From positions 992,001-1,056,000 of the forward strand of contig JAHLEZ010000014.1 in the NCBI GenBank assembly GCA_020726505.1: a DNA stretch of 64,000 bases. The letters are read 5' to 3'. Below, one piece after another: positions 34,726 through 45,112 of the stretch (the first letter of the stretch is position 1; the number at the start of each line of letters is the position of its first letter). Source of the DNA: Leptodontidium sp. MPI-SDFR-AT-0119 (lineage: Eukaryota > Ascomycota > Leotiomycetes > Helotiales > Leptodontidiaceae). The position numbers and the translations under genes were made by a program. The notes below the pieces were generated by a model. It saw only the letters and a list, made by a program, of their open reading frames with translations, was not told the origin of the DNA and did no database searches.

Positions 34726-35410
34726 CTAGATATCATCAACATCGACCTCCTTGCCCTTCCCATCCTCATCCTCACTCTCGCTCCTATCCTCGTCGAACTC
34801 GAAATTGCAGTCTCCGTCGCCCTCCTGGCCATAGGTATCCGTCTCGTTGATCTTCGCGCTCTCGGGGAGTTCGCCGTAGGCCTTCAGCGAGCGGGCCTCG
34901 TCGGCGCTGTACTTGAGGATCACGTCGCCTTTCTCGTCTTGGTAGTCGCGGAGGGAGAGCAGGATGATGTCGCCTTGGTTGATCCAGACCTTCTTGCGTA
35001 GCTTGCCACGGATGTGTGCGAGGCGCTTGGAGCCGTCGAAGCAGAGCGCTTCGAGACGGCCGTTGCCCAGCATCTTGAGGACTTGAGCGTATTCTGTTGA
35101 GAGAGGTGATTGGTTAGTGGGGTGTCTCCTTTTCCTTCATTCGTTTTGGATGGGATGGGATGGATGGTGGGGTAATTCGATGAGAGATGGGGAGGCAGAG
35201 TCTTCTTACCTTGACCTTCTTCCTTGAAGGTAAGTTCACGCTTCTCATTATCGTTCTCGTTCTTTCCACGACGCCTATTCTTTCCTCCCTATTATCCAAA
35301 CATCGTCAGCATCTGCCTTGTCTCTGTGTGCGCAGCGGCGGGTTGTGCTGCGCTGAAGATCAGCCCAGTTCGGTGGTGCGTCTGCTTACCTTTCCCTTAT
35401 TCTTAGGCAT
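34726..35410 (-). CDS. TIF11: Translation initiation factor eIF1A
   Basis: Promotes 43S complex formation and start-codon scanning on the 40S ribosome. Exons 35410-35390, 35288-35210 and 35093-34726, introns 101 and 116 bp (GTAAGC to TAG; GTAAGA to CAG); 155 residues, the usual length. N-terminus [20 protein letters not shown] is the basic tail; then [20 protein letters not shown] and [20 protein letters not shown] form the OB fold, with [12 protein letters not shown]. The C-terminus is acidic and ends VDVDDI, typical for eIF1A. Exon 1 is only seven codons. Housekeeping gene; identification is secure. Confidence 0.97.
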
Positions 35411-36071
35411 ATTGACTGATTTCGGTGGTGTTTATGGTTTTGTTTGATTTGGGTTCAGCGACGATGTGTTTGAGTGGGTCGATAGAGTGAGCGAGGGTGG
35501 TTGTGCCTTTTAAGTAGTGAAAGTTTGCCCGTCGCCGCTTCTTTTGAATGCGGTGTTGTGATTTGGACTGGAGGGGCTGATCGAATGTGCGTCACCTGGC
35601 TAGCGCGCGGGAGGGGGAGGATGAGTTTGCCTGAATCCAACTTTACGGGACTTTATATTTTCACGTAGCATTTATTAAATTGATTTAAAAACGTGGCTTA
35701 TACTAGGTAAATAAACATTCTAGAATTCGATTAGAAAAGCTGAATGCTTATTTTCATTAAACTAAAAAAAATCCAGAGACTTTGAAACTGCCTTTTGTTT
35801 AACCGGAACCGCCCGCCTTGTAGCGGGCGCTTTGTTCCAGAAGCGAGCCCGACCTGGCATGCATTTCTTGGGGAACCACTGAGCTTTGGTGTAAATGAAA
35901 TCTATTTGCTCCCGTCCTAAGCAACTCCCCGTTTTTCTCTACGACAAAGCACGACAGGGCAGGAAGATGCAGGGAATGATGAGATGAGATGATAGTGGAG
36001 GACGAATGATGGACACCACGAATCTATTTCCAGCTCGAATAAGCACAGTCTCTACCGCATCTGCACAGCAG
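35411..36071. other. AT-rich intergenic region between divergent genes
   Basis: Shared upstream region of eIF1A (minus) and the 36.1-kb gene (plus). The part at 35640-35800 is notably AT-rich. No coding potential seen. Confidence 0.5.
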
Positions 36072-36111
36072 CTCTTCCCCGAACAATGGGATCTCTTCCC
36101 CGAACAATGGG
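36072..36111. repeat. 21-bp tandem duplication spanning the start codon
   Basis: CTCTTCCCCGAACAATGGG occurs at 36072-36090 and again at 36093-36111, period 21. Each copy carries an ATG in the same frame (36086 and 36107), so the gene has two equivalent starts seven codons apart. Confidence 0.9.
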
Positions 36112-36724
36112 CCGGCATTCTGCACCCAAATCAGGCTCTAGGATCTTGGATTTCTATCACCTCAAGTACCTGAAGCTTCCAGAACGTGTACCATGCGACG
36201 CATTCGTGATCAAATACAAAGATGCCCGAGTCTACAACCTCTGCGCAATGAGATGGACCGAGGCGTCTCCCAACACCTTCCCTCTCCGAGACTACTTTTC
36301 CCAGCGCTGGGAAGACCGAAAAGACCCCTTTTGGTGGTCGGCCATTGCACATAAATTCCTGGAGTCCAAGAGGGTGGTTAGGAGTCATGCTGCTAGGAAG
36401 CTGAGACTGGCTTTCACGGAGTCGTTGAGGAAGAAGGGGTTTGCTCCCGATGGCAATGTGTTGGATGGGAAGGGAGTGAAGCCTTTGACTGGCACTGCCC
36501 AGCTCACTCCTCTGGAAGCTATTTTGAAGACGAGGCAGAGTGATTTGGTTCTTCAGACAGATGTAGCAGTGGAGCATATACTGAAATTTCGGGATGGAGG
36601 TTTCAACAAGAACAAGAAGGATGCTGGGTTTAGCAAGGGGTCTGGAAAGTTTACCAGACCCCGGCCAGCAGAGAAGAAGCCAGAGGTCACCCAGGGATTC
36701 ACAATAACTAAGAAAAGAATGTAA
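36086..36724 (+). CDS. Hypothetical basic protein, 212 (or 205) residues
   Basis: Single exon, family not recognised. The N-terminal half is ordered-looking: SRILDFYHLKYLKLPERVPC, then DPFWWSAIAHKFLESKRVV and HAARKLRLAFTESLRKKGF. The C-terminal third is low-complexity and Lys-rich (FRDGGFNKNKKDAGFSKGSG, ending GFTITKKRM). No signal peptide or membrane segment. Codon use and length make a real gene likely. The start at 36107 (MGRHSAPKSGSR) is an equally good choice because the leader is duplicated. Basic charge could mean nucleic acid binding, but that is speculation. Confidence 0.68.
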   Translation: MGSLPRTMGRHSAPKSGSRILDFYHLKYLKLPERVPCDAFVIKYKDARVYNLCAMRWTEASPNTFPLRDYFSQRWEDRKDPFWWSAIAHKFLESKRVVRSHAARKLRLAFTESLRKKGFAPDGNVLDGKGVKPLTGTAQLTPLEAILKTRQSDLVLQTDVAVEHILKFRDGGFNKNKKDAGFSKGSGKFTRPRPAEKKPEVTQGFTITKKRM

Positions 36725-36958
36725 ATGAACTCAACTCTGTAAACAACTTTGCCAAATGCTTGTAGTCTTGAAATCTGGACATTTGCATGTCCTGAACTTG
36801 AAAATGCCCTGGTCTGCATCAGTCCCAGCCTTGCCATCTGACCAATCAGAAACCACCAACGGTCCGAGCTCCTTCCGAGTCGCGTCACTGAACCAAGCTT
36901 GAGGTTGTCGCAACGTATCTTACTCAACGACTGAGCCATTCAGATTCTAATCGCAACA

Positions 36959-38175
36959 ATGCTGATCTCATTGACAGTAGGCAAGGTCGATGCAGGCGTT
37001 GCAGTCCTGCTGACGCAAGACAAAAGACTTGTTAGTTCATTCGAATCCAGCCAACCCCCTACGCAAACGTTCTCTGGAGGCCCATCATCTAACAAGTCTC
37101 TCAGATCGAATTTCCCTCCATTCTACTCCCTCCCAATATCTCCTCTGGAAGTATAGTAGACATCACCGTCGCCCGAAACCTCAACTCAGAGACCAAATCC
37201 CAAGCCGCTTTCCTCGCCCTCCAAGACTCCATCTACTCCTCCTTCGGCGACTCAGAACCCGCAGCTCCCAAGCTCAGCTGCAGAAATGCCACCCAGACAT
37301 CCGTAGTCCTCGAATGGGACCCAATCGAAGTTGCAACCGCAGATGTCATCTCCCTCTCCCTCTTTCGCAATGGCCAGAAAGCCGGCAACATCCCCAGACC
37401 AACTACGATGCATAGCACGAAGATCAGCGGTTTGGCGGTCGATACGGAATACACCTTTCATCTGGTGTTGAGGACTAGTGCGGGCACATTCAGCAGTGAG
37501 AAAGTCGTTGTGAAGACACATAAGATGACAGATTTGAGTGGTATTACGGTCACACCTGGTATTCTACCTGCTCAGTTGAGGGATAGTCTCACCAAGGCCG
37601 TGGAGAGGATAGGAGCCAAGCTGGCGGATACTGTGCGGATCGATACTACGCATTTCGTGACTACGGAGGGAAGGGGTATGCTGTGGGAGAAGGCGGTTGA
37701 GATGAACATCCCAGTTGTTCGGCCGGAATGGGTTGAGGGTTGCGAGAGAGGAGGCAGGATTGTGGGTGTCAGACAGTACTATCTTGATGCGGATCCAAGA
37801 CAACGCCAGGTTGCTCAGTCCGAATTACCTGTTCAATCGCCACCAGGGCCAGCAAAGGAATCACCACTACCCAGTCCATCTGCAACGAACGGCTCGAGCC
37901 AGGCTATTCCTCCCACACCACCCGCAAAAGATATCCCGAAGGAAGAAGAAGAGAGCAGTGACGAGGAGGAAGAAGACAAGACTACCGTCCAGGAAGAGCA
38001 AAAAGTCAGGGTTGAAGATCGAGATCAACACAAAGTCGCTCTCCGGCCTGCAGCTCCCCCATCAACATCCGAATCAGAGGAGGCAGACGAGAGATTGAAG
38101 GAGCCGGTTGATGAAAATGGCGGATCGGGTTCTCAGACGCCAGGGCATTCGAGTTTCCAAGATGTGGCCTTGTAA
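36959..38175 (+). CDS. CHS5: Exomer component Chs5 (FN3-BRCT protein for chitin synthase export)
   Basis: Scaffold of the exomer coat that moves chitin synthase from the trans-Golgi to the surface. Exons 36959-37030 and 37105-38175 (380 residues), intron 74 bp (GTTAGT, CTAAC branch, CAG). The N-terminus MLISLTVGKVDAGVAVLLTQ then IEFPSILLPPNISSGSIVDI matches the Chs5 dimerisation/exomer core. An FN3 domain follows (APKLSCRNATQTSVVLEWDP to SSEKVVVKTHKM), then a BRCT domain (LSGITVTPGILP to HFVTTEGRGMLWEKAVEMNI and PVVRPEWVEGC). The C-terminal third is acidic and disordered. This FN3-BRCT pair is characteristic of the family. Confidence 0.93.
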
Positions 38176-38718
38176 TTGGGCTGGTGATCTCTGCTTTTAC
38201 TTTCACGATATACCTAAGATTCCTTCGGCTGGCTGCAGTCTGCTTGAGCAGCATGGTGTTTTGGGGGCTTTGAGATGTGTAGGTAGTTGAGCGAAAAACA
38301 TAGTTGAGCAAGGAAGATGGACATTTTGTACACGTGGTTTTTCTCTTTGAAAGTGAAATGAGAGTGTGGCTAATTGTTCACAAAGAATACCAAGTGGCTG
38401 TTGGTATTTCCCTACATCAATATACTTATGTGCCGACTTTCCAAACTACATGGACTCTCTGGATGTCCTGCAACTGGTTCCTGGTTCTCAAGTGACACTA
38501 AAACCACGAGTTGATCTCCAGCCAAATCCCAGAGCCATTCTCGTCTAGGCAAGGCTTCCCGCCGCTTGCAAGGGGGTCGACGATCATCATCCCTGTAGAT
38601 GCTGTCAGTGACGATATTGATATCAGTTCGTAGACGTCTCCATGTTCAAGCTCTATCAGCAGAACGTTCTTCTCTACATCCCTCGAGATATAAGGGAATA
38701 ATCCAATTACTCTCCATC
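38176..38718. other. Intergenic stretch
   Basis: 3' region of CHS5 and promoter of the SDR gene; short frames only. Confidence 0.45.
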
Positions 38719-39613
38719 ATGGCATGGTCATTGGTCTGTCCAGCGAGCAGAGGAATCGGATTCCAATTAACGCGACATCTCCTGCGAACGACCAAGATCC
38801 CAGTCATTGCAACAGCCAGGAAAGATGTCACGGGAGTGAAGAAGAGCATTCTTGAGGATTTGCCAGATGTTGATCCCAAGAGGCTTGAGGTGTTGGAAGT
38901 TGACGTTACAAGTATATTTCACCCTCTTTCAAACTTCATCTCCTGGTCCTAAGAAGTCATTTATGGTGTAGTAAACAGAGTATGAGCAAAGCTAACACTA
39001 CCTAGATGAAAGCACCATCATCCGCGCAGCAGAAGACGCCAAAACAATGTTCCCGCCCTCATCCCATCACTTACACCTCGCCTTCTGCATCCCAGGAGTC
39101 CTCTACCCTGAGAAATCACCCTCTCAACTCTCCCACGAGAATCTAACACATACTTTCGCCATCAACACGATCGGCCCCCTCCTCCTCGCTAAACACTTCA
39201 CAACTTTCCTTCCCAAGAAAGCCACCGGCCTCCCCACAGCAGAAGAATGCGAGGAGTTCGGAATCCTTCCCCAAGCCGTGTGGCTAAACATGTCTGCCCG
39301 GGTAGGTTCAACCTCCGACAACGGACTCGGAGGATGGTATTCATACCGTGCGTCGAAAGCGGGTGTGAATAGTATCAGCAAGAATCTAGATCTTTGGCTG
39401 AGGGGTAGGAGTGCTGGGAAAGCTATGGCGATGGCGTACCATCCTGGGACGGTGAAGACGGGTCTCAGTAAGGAGTTTTGGGGCGGTGTCAAAGAGGAGA
39501 AGTTGTTTAGTCCCGAGTTTGCGGTGGAGAAGATGGTCGGTGTTGTTAGGAGTGTGGGTCTGGAGGGACGGGGGAAGTGTTGGGATTGGGAGGGAGAGGA
39601 GATATTGCCTTAA
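38719..39613 (+). CDS. Short-chain dehydrogenase/reductase, 266 residues
   Basis: NAD(P)-dependent oxidoreductase of unknown substrate. Exons 38719-38911 and 39006-39613; intron 94 bp (GTATAT to CTAG), giving the join LEVLEVDVTN then ESTIIRAAEDAKTM. The cofactor-binding loop reads CPASRGIGFQL instead of the classical TGxxxGIG; fungal relatives with SPASRGIG are common. The catalytic pair is in YSYRASKAG (YxxxK), preceded by the Ser in LNMSARVGS. YHPGTVKTGLSKEFW is the PG motif region. The start is an ATG in a good context (ATCATGGC). Single-copy style with no clustered partner, so no pathway is proposed. Confidence 0.87.
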
Positions 39614-39907
39614 GTGGTTAGGATTAGTTGAGGTTTTGGTGACGTATGAGTATCAATCTTGAGATGGTCGGGAAATCAGCTGAAATTCTATCTGGCATGA
39701 CGAGGAAATTAGCCAAGTGGAAAAGGGGTAGCGAGCGATTAATAACAAGAAGAGCTCGAGGGAGCTGCACCTTGCGGCGAACTCACCCTCTACTTTATCA
39801 TACCCCCAAAGACTTAATCTCAAGTTTATCTCGACCTGAATCCTGCAGACTAATTCAAGCACTCACAATACAGTAGCGGGGCCCCGCAGTTCGGCCTCGC
39901 AACATTC

Positions 39908-40935
39908 ATGCCGCACTTCCTTCGGCAGCTCATCCGCACCGGCAAGATAGAATTAGGGAGAAAGGAGTTTGGACGGATTCATAGGGGTGAGGGTGTTGAT
40001 GAGGTAGAGGTGGGGAAAGAATTTGCGCTTATGAGGGGCCAGATTGAGTTTGAGATCGAGAGGGAGATTACTTCTTATAAGGATATTTGGAGGCTGTTTA
40101 GACATAGAGTTTTGGTGTGAGTTTTAACTTTGTTTGGTCTGGGTTGGATGGCGAGGGTGGTTTGGCTAATTGACATGCTTGATTGTGTGTAGTTCCATTG
40201 CGGTGTACAGACCATGACGAGTTTGACGGGTGTGAATGTTATTCAGGTGAGTTGTAAATTGGGATGTGAAGGCTAAATATAAGCTAATAGTCTTGTGGCA
40301 GTACTACCAAAGTAAATTCTACTATTTTGTCTTCTCACGCTGCACCCAAACTGACTGTACCTCCAGCGATCCTCTATAAATCACTCGGTATCAACCAAAC
40401 AACTATTCTAGCCTTGGCTGGGGTCTATGGCACATGTGCATTCGTATCGAAAGTCATCACAACTAAATATCTCACTGATCAATGGGGTCGTCGAAAGTAA
40501 ACTCCCATTTCTCTCTCCCCTTCTATATCGCCCTCTTTCATTTTGATAGAACTCGGCTAACAGCACAACAAGAATGATCCTAGCCGGTCTCTCTGGTATC
40601 GTTCTCGTAGAGATTTACGCCGCGGTAATGCAGCGCGGATTCCAAAACAAGGATAACAAAGTCGGCAAGGGGTTTGCGGTTCTCGGCATTTACCCCTTCG
40701 TGGTTGTGTATTGTAAGTCTTATCCACTGAAACCACAACCAAACGTATTTGGGAGGGGAAACAGAGATTCTGATGCTTCTAGACGGCATGCTAAATAGTA
40801 AAACTTGGCTCTACGACGCAGAAGTCCTCCCTCTGGTGTATAAGAGAGCAAAGTGATGGGGTTGGCAGGTGCTTCGCATTTTATTGTGAATGTCGCTCGT
40901 AAGTATTTCTATTCCTTCATCTGACTTCATTCTCT

Positions 40936-40972
<37 letters not shown>

Positions 40973-41220
40973 CATGTCCCCGAAGGCAAAAAGAAGAAGA
41001 AAAATGCTAAAAGATCGCAATTACAGTCACAGAAGCAGGCCCCAGCGCCTTCGCCACGATCCACGAAAGTTGCTACTACGTCTTCGTAGGCTGTTCATTA
41101 TTCTTCCTCGTCATAGCTGATTTCTTCTTCCCGTAAGAAAACATCGATCAATAGTGGTAGTGCTAACATTGTGTTGCCATGAAAGCGGAAGGACAATGTT
41201 AGAAGATTTTAAGACGAATA
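39908..41220 (+). pseudogene. C-terminal half of an MFS sugar/quinate-type transporter, decayed
   Basis: Begins in the central loop (GKIELGRKEFGRIHRGEG, then DIWRLFRHRVLV) and continues with the helix-7 signature MTSLTGVNVIQYYQ, LGINQTTILALAGVYGTC and the conserved loop KYLTDQWGRRK. EVLPL is followed by a one-base frame change before SKVMGLAGASHFIVNVA (near 40850). The last helix VTEAGPSAFATIHES then CYYVFVGCSLFFLVIADFFF is recognisable. Several introns fit between these pieces. The first six helices are missing upstream, so this is a 5'-truncated relic of the major facilitator superfamily. Confidence 0.7.
40939..40968. repeat. (CT)n microsatellite
   Basis: About 15 CT units inside what is read as an intron of the transporter relic. 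Confidence 0.9.
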
Positions 41221-41883
41221 TAGCTCAGGATTTATTTTATAGCTGGTCCGGTGATATAGGCTTCTTTACAGAATGGCCAATCGGAGTGCATGCAAATACG
41301 CTCGCATCTCTAGATTACTGAAGGTGGTCGGGAGTGTGGTGGTAGATTCACGTTCCTGGTGTGTTCGTTCGGTAAGCTTAAATGAGCGACGTAAGCCTAC
41401 CAGAAACTGTATTTTGCCCCTGTACCTGCCCTTGACCCCCTGGCAGGTGGATGATGGGAGGCCAATCCGCGTAGGGCTGCATACTGCAGGGCATAAGCCG
41501 TTGACAGGGATAGCTACGTAAACGCGAAGGCAACAATTGGAGTCTTCACGGGCACACTCTGTCAATGGCGCTAATTGCGCAGACTTGTTTAATTTTTCAG
41601 GGAACCCCGCTAGGCATCATTGAATCATTGTGAAAGGCGGCAGGGAAAGTCGTGGACTATTAAATTTGAATCATTTCGTGAGCTAGTAACCTTCTTCTCC
41701 CTTCCAAAGCAAATGAAAATTGAATAAAATCGCATTTTATTATCGACCGAGTCTCATCAAACAATAACTAATGGTGCTTACAGAACAAAAGAGAGGCAAG
41801 GGGGTGAATGAGTGCGAACGAGGAAGAAATCAACAATATCTCGCTTAACAAAGTGGGTCCGTTGGCTTGATCGCTATTGCCGA
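41221..41883. other. Intergenic stretch
   Basis: No supported gene between the transporter relic and the minus-strand hypothetical gene. Confidence 0.4.
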
Positions 41884-42984
41884 TTAAGCGAAACCATTTC
41901 CATCAACAATAGACTTCTTCGCACGGTAAAACTTGACGCTAGAATCCCGCATTCGACCAAGCAGTGAATGCAGCGTGACCAAGGTGCCCTTTCCCTTGAA
42001 TCCCACTTTCTCATAGAGCACACTCCTCAAACCGGTTCCGCTTTTTAAAACTGGGGAAAGACTTTCGAGTCGTCTTGTCTTCTCGCGCCTAGCAACCCTT
42101 TCTCTTGACCTGAATGACATAGAGGAATGAATTGAACTCTTCAAATTTGCATAAGGGTGAAAGGAGATCTCTGCTCGTTCATGCGATTGCGTGCTACTGC
42201 TTTCAGCTGAAGTGACTGAACCTGTTGCGTTTGATCGTATGCCACCCCAAGACCTCTGATACCGAAGACTAGATACAGATCTAGAGAAAGAACTGATATG
42301 TGCTCGAATGGAGATTGGTTTTCTGACTGATGGGATGTCGACTGGAAGAGGAGGCGTGTCGTAATGTGAGTATCTACCAGAAGGCGGCCCGAATTCCTCA
42401 GGTATGGGAGGTACAGGTGGCATATCTAGTTCGAGGCGAGAAAGTGGTCTCGAGGAGTAAATAGACTGAGAACAGGCATCGCTATTGTCGAGAGCTGCAA
42501 CGCATTTACCACTGTTATTCCATTGCGCTGACAAACGGTGAGTTTCAATGCTCCCAACAGATGACTGAGGGGGTCCAATAGTGCCAGATACGCTGTCCTC
42601 CTTCAGCTTCTCTGATCCCCTGTTATGTCCCAAATCAGAGCAGCTGTCGTCGATAAACTCAAAGCTTCGCTTGAAGAGATTCAAAATGGAAGCTTCGTAT
42701 TCGGAGGAGGTATGCCCCGCATAGGAAAACGATAGAGCTTGGGCAGATCGAGGAAGATCTGGTAAGTCCTTCTCCTCAATCATGCTAGTTGCAATTGATG
42801 AGAATTTACCATGAGTTTGTGAGCCCCCGTTAGAGCGAATGGAGCCCTCAATGGTACGAATTCGAAGGTGTTGATCATCCAGCGAACTTTCAAGGCGCTG
42901 AAGCGCATTGTAGATGTCGACCAGAATGTTGGCATTGCTCATCTCAGGTTTATTAGATCGCTCAGCGTCCTTTAGGTGAATCAT
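41884..42984 (-). CDS. Hypothetical Ser-rich, mostly disordered protein, 366 residues
   Basis: Single exon; family not recognised. The N-terminus has a short coiled-coil-like segment (ANILVDIYNALQRLESSLDD, then QHLRIRTIEGSIRS). A middle part is rich in Ser and Pro (MPPVPPIPEEFGPP, DTPPLPVDIPSVRK). The C-terminus is basic and more ordered: SFRSRERVARREKTRRLESL, then GLRSVLYEKVGFKGKGTLVT and LHSLLGRMRDSSVKFYRAK. No signal peptide or membrane helix. The long open frame with consistent composition supports a real gene; a signalling or cytoskeletal adaptor is possible but unproven. Confidence 0.7.
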   Translation of the reverse strand: MIHLKDAERSNKPEMSNANILVDIYNALQRLESSLDDQHLRIRTIEGSIRSNGGSQTHGKFSSIATSMIEEKDLPDLPRSAQALSFSYAGHTSSEYEASILNLFKRSFEFIDDSCSDLGHNRGSEKLKEDSVSGTIGPPQSSVGSIETHRLSAQWNNSGKCVAALDNSDACSQSIYSSRPLSRLELDMPPVPPIPEEFGPPSGRYSHYDTPPLPVDIPSVRKPISIRAHISSFSRSVSSLRYQRSWGGIRSNATGSVTSAESSSTQSHERAEISFHPYANLKSSIHSSMSFRSRERVARREKTRRLESLSPVLKSGTGLRSVLYEKVGFKGKGTLVTLHSLLGRMRDSSVKFYRAKKSIVDGNGFA

Positions 42985-43951
42985 GACAACAATGAGGAGA
43001 AGATATCTGGGGATTGTGCGGAGCCAAACGAGCCATTCAAAATCTGATTCTGAGAAGCAGTGAAAGTTGGAAAGTCGGAGGCAATTTTCGCCTCATGATT
43101 TTGGTAGACCATACACTCAACAAGAGATATGTCAGTGTCCTGGTCATGTGTATGTAGAAACTTGTCGTCGTCGGCTTACATTAACAGCGGCAACAAAGTT
43201 AAACGAGACCGCCGTTCCACCTGCGGCTGATCCTCCCCATCCTCACACCCTGCGTGCAGCATGCAGGGACCGGATTACTAGCGTGCTTATGGCCCAAGAC
43301 GTTTATACCTTTATTTTGACTTACCAGCAGTACAATGGGGATATATTAGTGCTACACTTCACTGTATCCTGTCAAAGACGAGCTGCAAATGACGAAGCTT
43401 ACTGTACTACTATGGAAAATAACAAACCTGCGAATCGGATTGCCCGCTATCTGCAAACATTTAGTTATTCACATGCACGAGTTCGAGTTTCTCGACAAAC
43501 ATTGGAATATTCGTATAACTGAGGTTTGTTGTCAAGGGATTCAAATGGCTAGAGCGCGGAAGCCCTCAAAACCCAGCGCACTATCGCTTTACACTACTTG
43601 TGGTTTATTAACTTGATATGGTATGCCTTTGGTGGCTCGCTCTCGGTCACTTATGGATGATAGACAACCGTCGTTCTTGAATTTGAAGACAAGGTATCAG
43701 ATGAATGGGACGTCGGGGCAAGAACCACGCCGCTTCAAAAGCTGGGGAATTAGAACATATGAAATGTTCCTTCCATGGACGTGAGAATATAAAACCTGAT
43801 TACAATTTATCGGATAAGAGCCAGTCGACCTCACCAGTTGCTCTGGTAGACATCCTATATCTTGCTTCCCTCCTTCGATTTGTCCAAGTCACCTGCCAAC
43901 CACTACCAGCTCAAACTCGCAAGACTTTGGCAACTTCAACTTCTCCAAACC
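42985..43951. other. Intergenic stretch between divergent genes
   Basis: Upstream region of both the minus-strand Ser-rich gene and the plus-strand secreted protein. A 151-codon frame at 43067-43522 lacks recognisable features and is not called. Confidence 0.4.
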
Positions 43952-44665
43952 ATGAAGCTCATATGTACTCTGGCTTCCACTGCTGCCACGATTCTCCACA
44001 CTGTCCAGGCGAGCCGGCTCGGTAGTGCTCGCTCTCACGAAATTCGCGGCCACCCAGGCTGTGCTTTCAGTATCGCGCCTGCGGGATCATTCGCTTGTCC
44101 TGCAGGCCAACTCTTAGACGGGCAGGTCCGCTTGAATGGGACGGAAGAAACGTCGACCTTCTATATTGATGGCGATGGGATCACGGATTCGAGTGGCTTC
44201 GGATGTATCGTGACCAGTAAGCGACTTTCACTTGAAGACTACTGTGCAAATTTCACGACAGAACCCCCAACAACTCAGATCCAATGCGATGAGGGAAAAC
44301 CCCCAAGCCCAGGATTCTCTATCGATTACTCTAAGAACATTTTCTACAAAGGATCTTCTGTGTTCTTCGCATGTCCGGCAACAGACACCGTGTACAACAT
44401 CTACGTCAACCCCGATTTTGGCCAAACCAAATGTTTCCAGGTTGCCTTAAAGGCAAGCGGGTGTGGTGCAGCTCCAACTTGTCTACCACCTTCCACCGTC
44501 TGGCAGACTCAAACTGTCATGGAAAATATCGCCTCAACAGTGACGGTCACGGCGACTAGCTCAGAGCTTTGCCCCACCACCTCCAGTTACGTTCATACTC
44601 CAAGTTCTACCTGGAGCAACTCAACAACTGCTTGCCGTCACTGCACTAAGACGGGAAGTTGGTGA
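43952..44665 (+). CDS. Secreted cysteine-rich protein, 237 residues
   Basis: The start chosen is the ATG in AACCATGAAGC (43952), because it opens with a signal peptide, MKLICTLASTAATILHTVQA, cut probably near VQA/SR. An upstream in-frame start would bury it. The mature part has about 14 cysteines in two similar-looking blocks: GCAFSIAPAGSFACPAGQ and SSVFFACPATDTVYNIYVNP. The tail is Ser/Thr-rich (TVTVTATSSELCPTTSSYVH), typical of glycosylated wall or GPI-anchored proteins, but I see no clear terminal GPI helix. Function unknown; a cell-wall protein or a secreted effector are both possible. Single exon. Confidence 0.76.
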   Translation: MKLICTLASTAATILHTVQASRLGSARSHEIRGHPGCAFSIAPAGSFACPAGQLLDGQVRLNGTEETSTFYIDGDGITDSSGFGCIVTSKRLSLEDYCANFTTEPPTTQIQCDEGKPPSPGFSIDYSKNIFYKGSSVFFACPATDTVYNIYVNPDFGQTKCFQVALKASGCGAAPTCLPPSTVWQTQTVMENIASTVTVTATSSELCPTTSSYVHTPSSTWSNSTTACRHCTKTGSW

Positions 44666-45112
44666 ACAGGGAGGATCAGTACTCTCGATTGAGTGTTCTT
44701 GAAGGAAGATAATGAATTGTTTGGGATGGATATGAATTCGTTTCTCGTTGGTCACTATTGAAGTGCTGTTGACTTGTGTTCTCTGGCTGGGAAAGCCAAT
44801 CCACCCTTTGTACTGAAATATTTAATATACATCTGCACCAAAACATTTCAGACGTGAAAAATCGTAACCCCTGATAGTCTGATAATTATGAGAGAGCCAG
44901 AAACTGTGGCTCGACGAGGAACGAGGGACTTTGCGGATCTGGTGTTGAGAGTGTGGCATCAGTGTAGAGTTCATGTGGCAGTACACGAATGTACCTTGAA
45001 TCACCGTGTGTTTGTAGAACGAACGGCTGGGAGCACCCAGACGCGGAAGAAAGTGAGCGAGAGAAAGGCGGCCGAACAAACACCAGAACGATCCGTCTCA
45101 CCTGAGACGATT
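44666..45112. other. Intergenic stretch
   Basis: 3' regions of the secreted protein (plus) and of the HET gene (minus). No gene supported. Confidence 0.4.
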
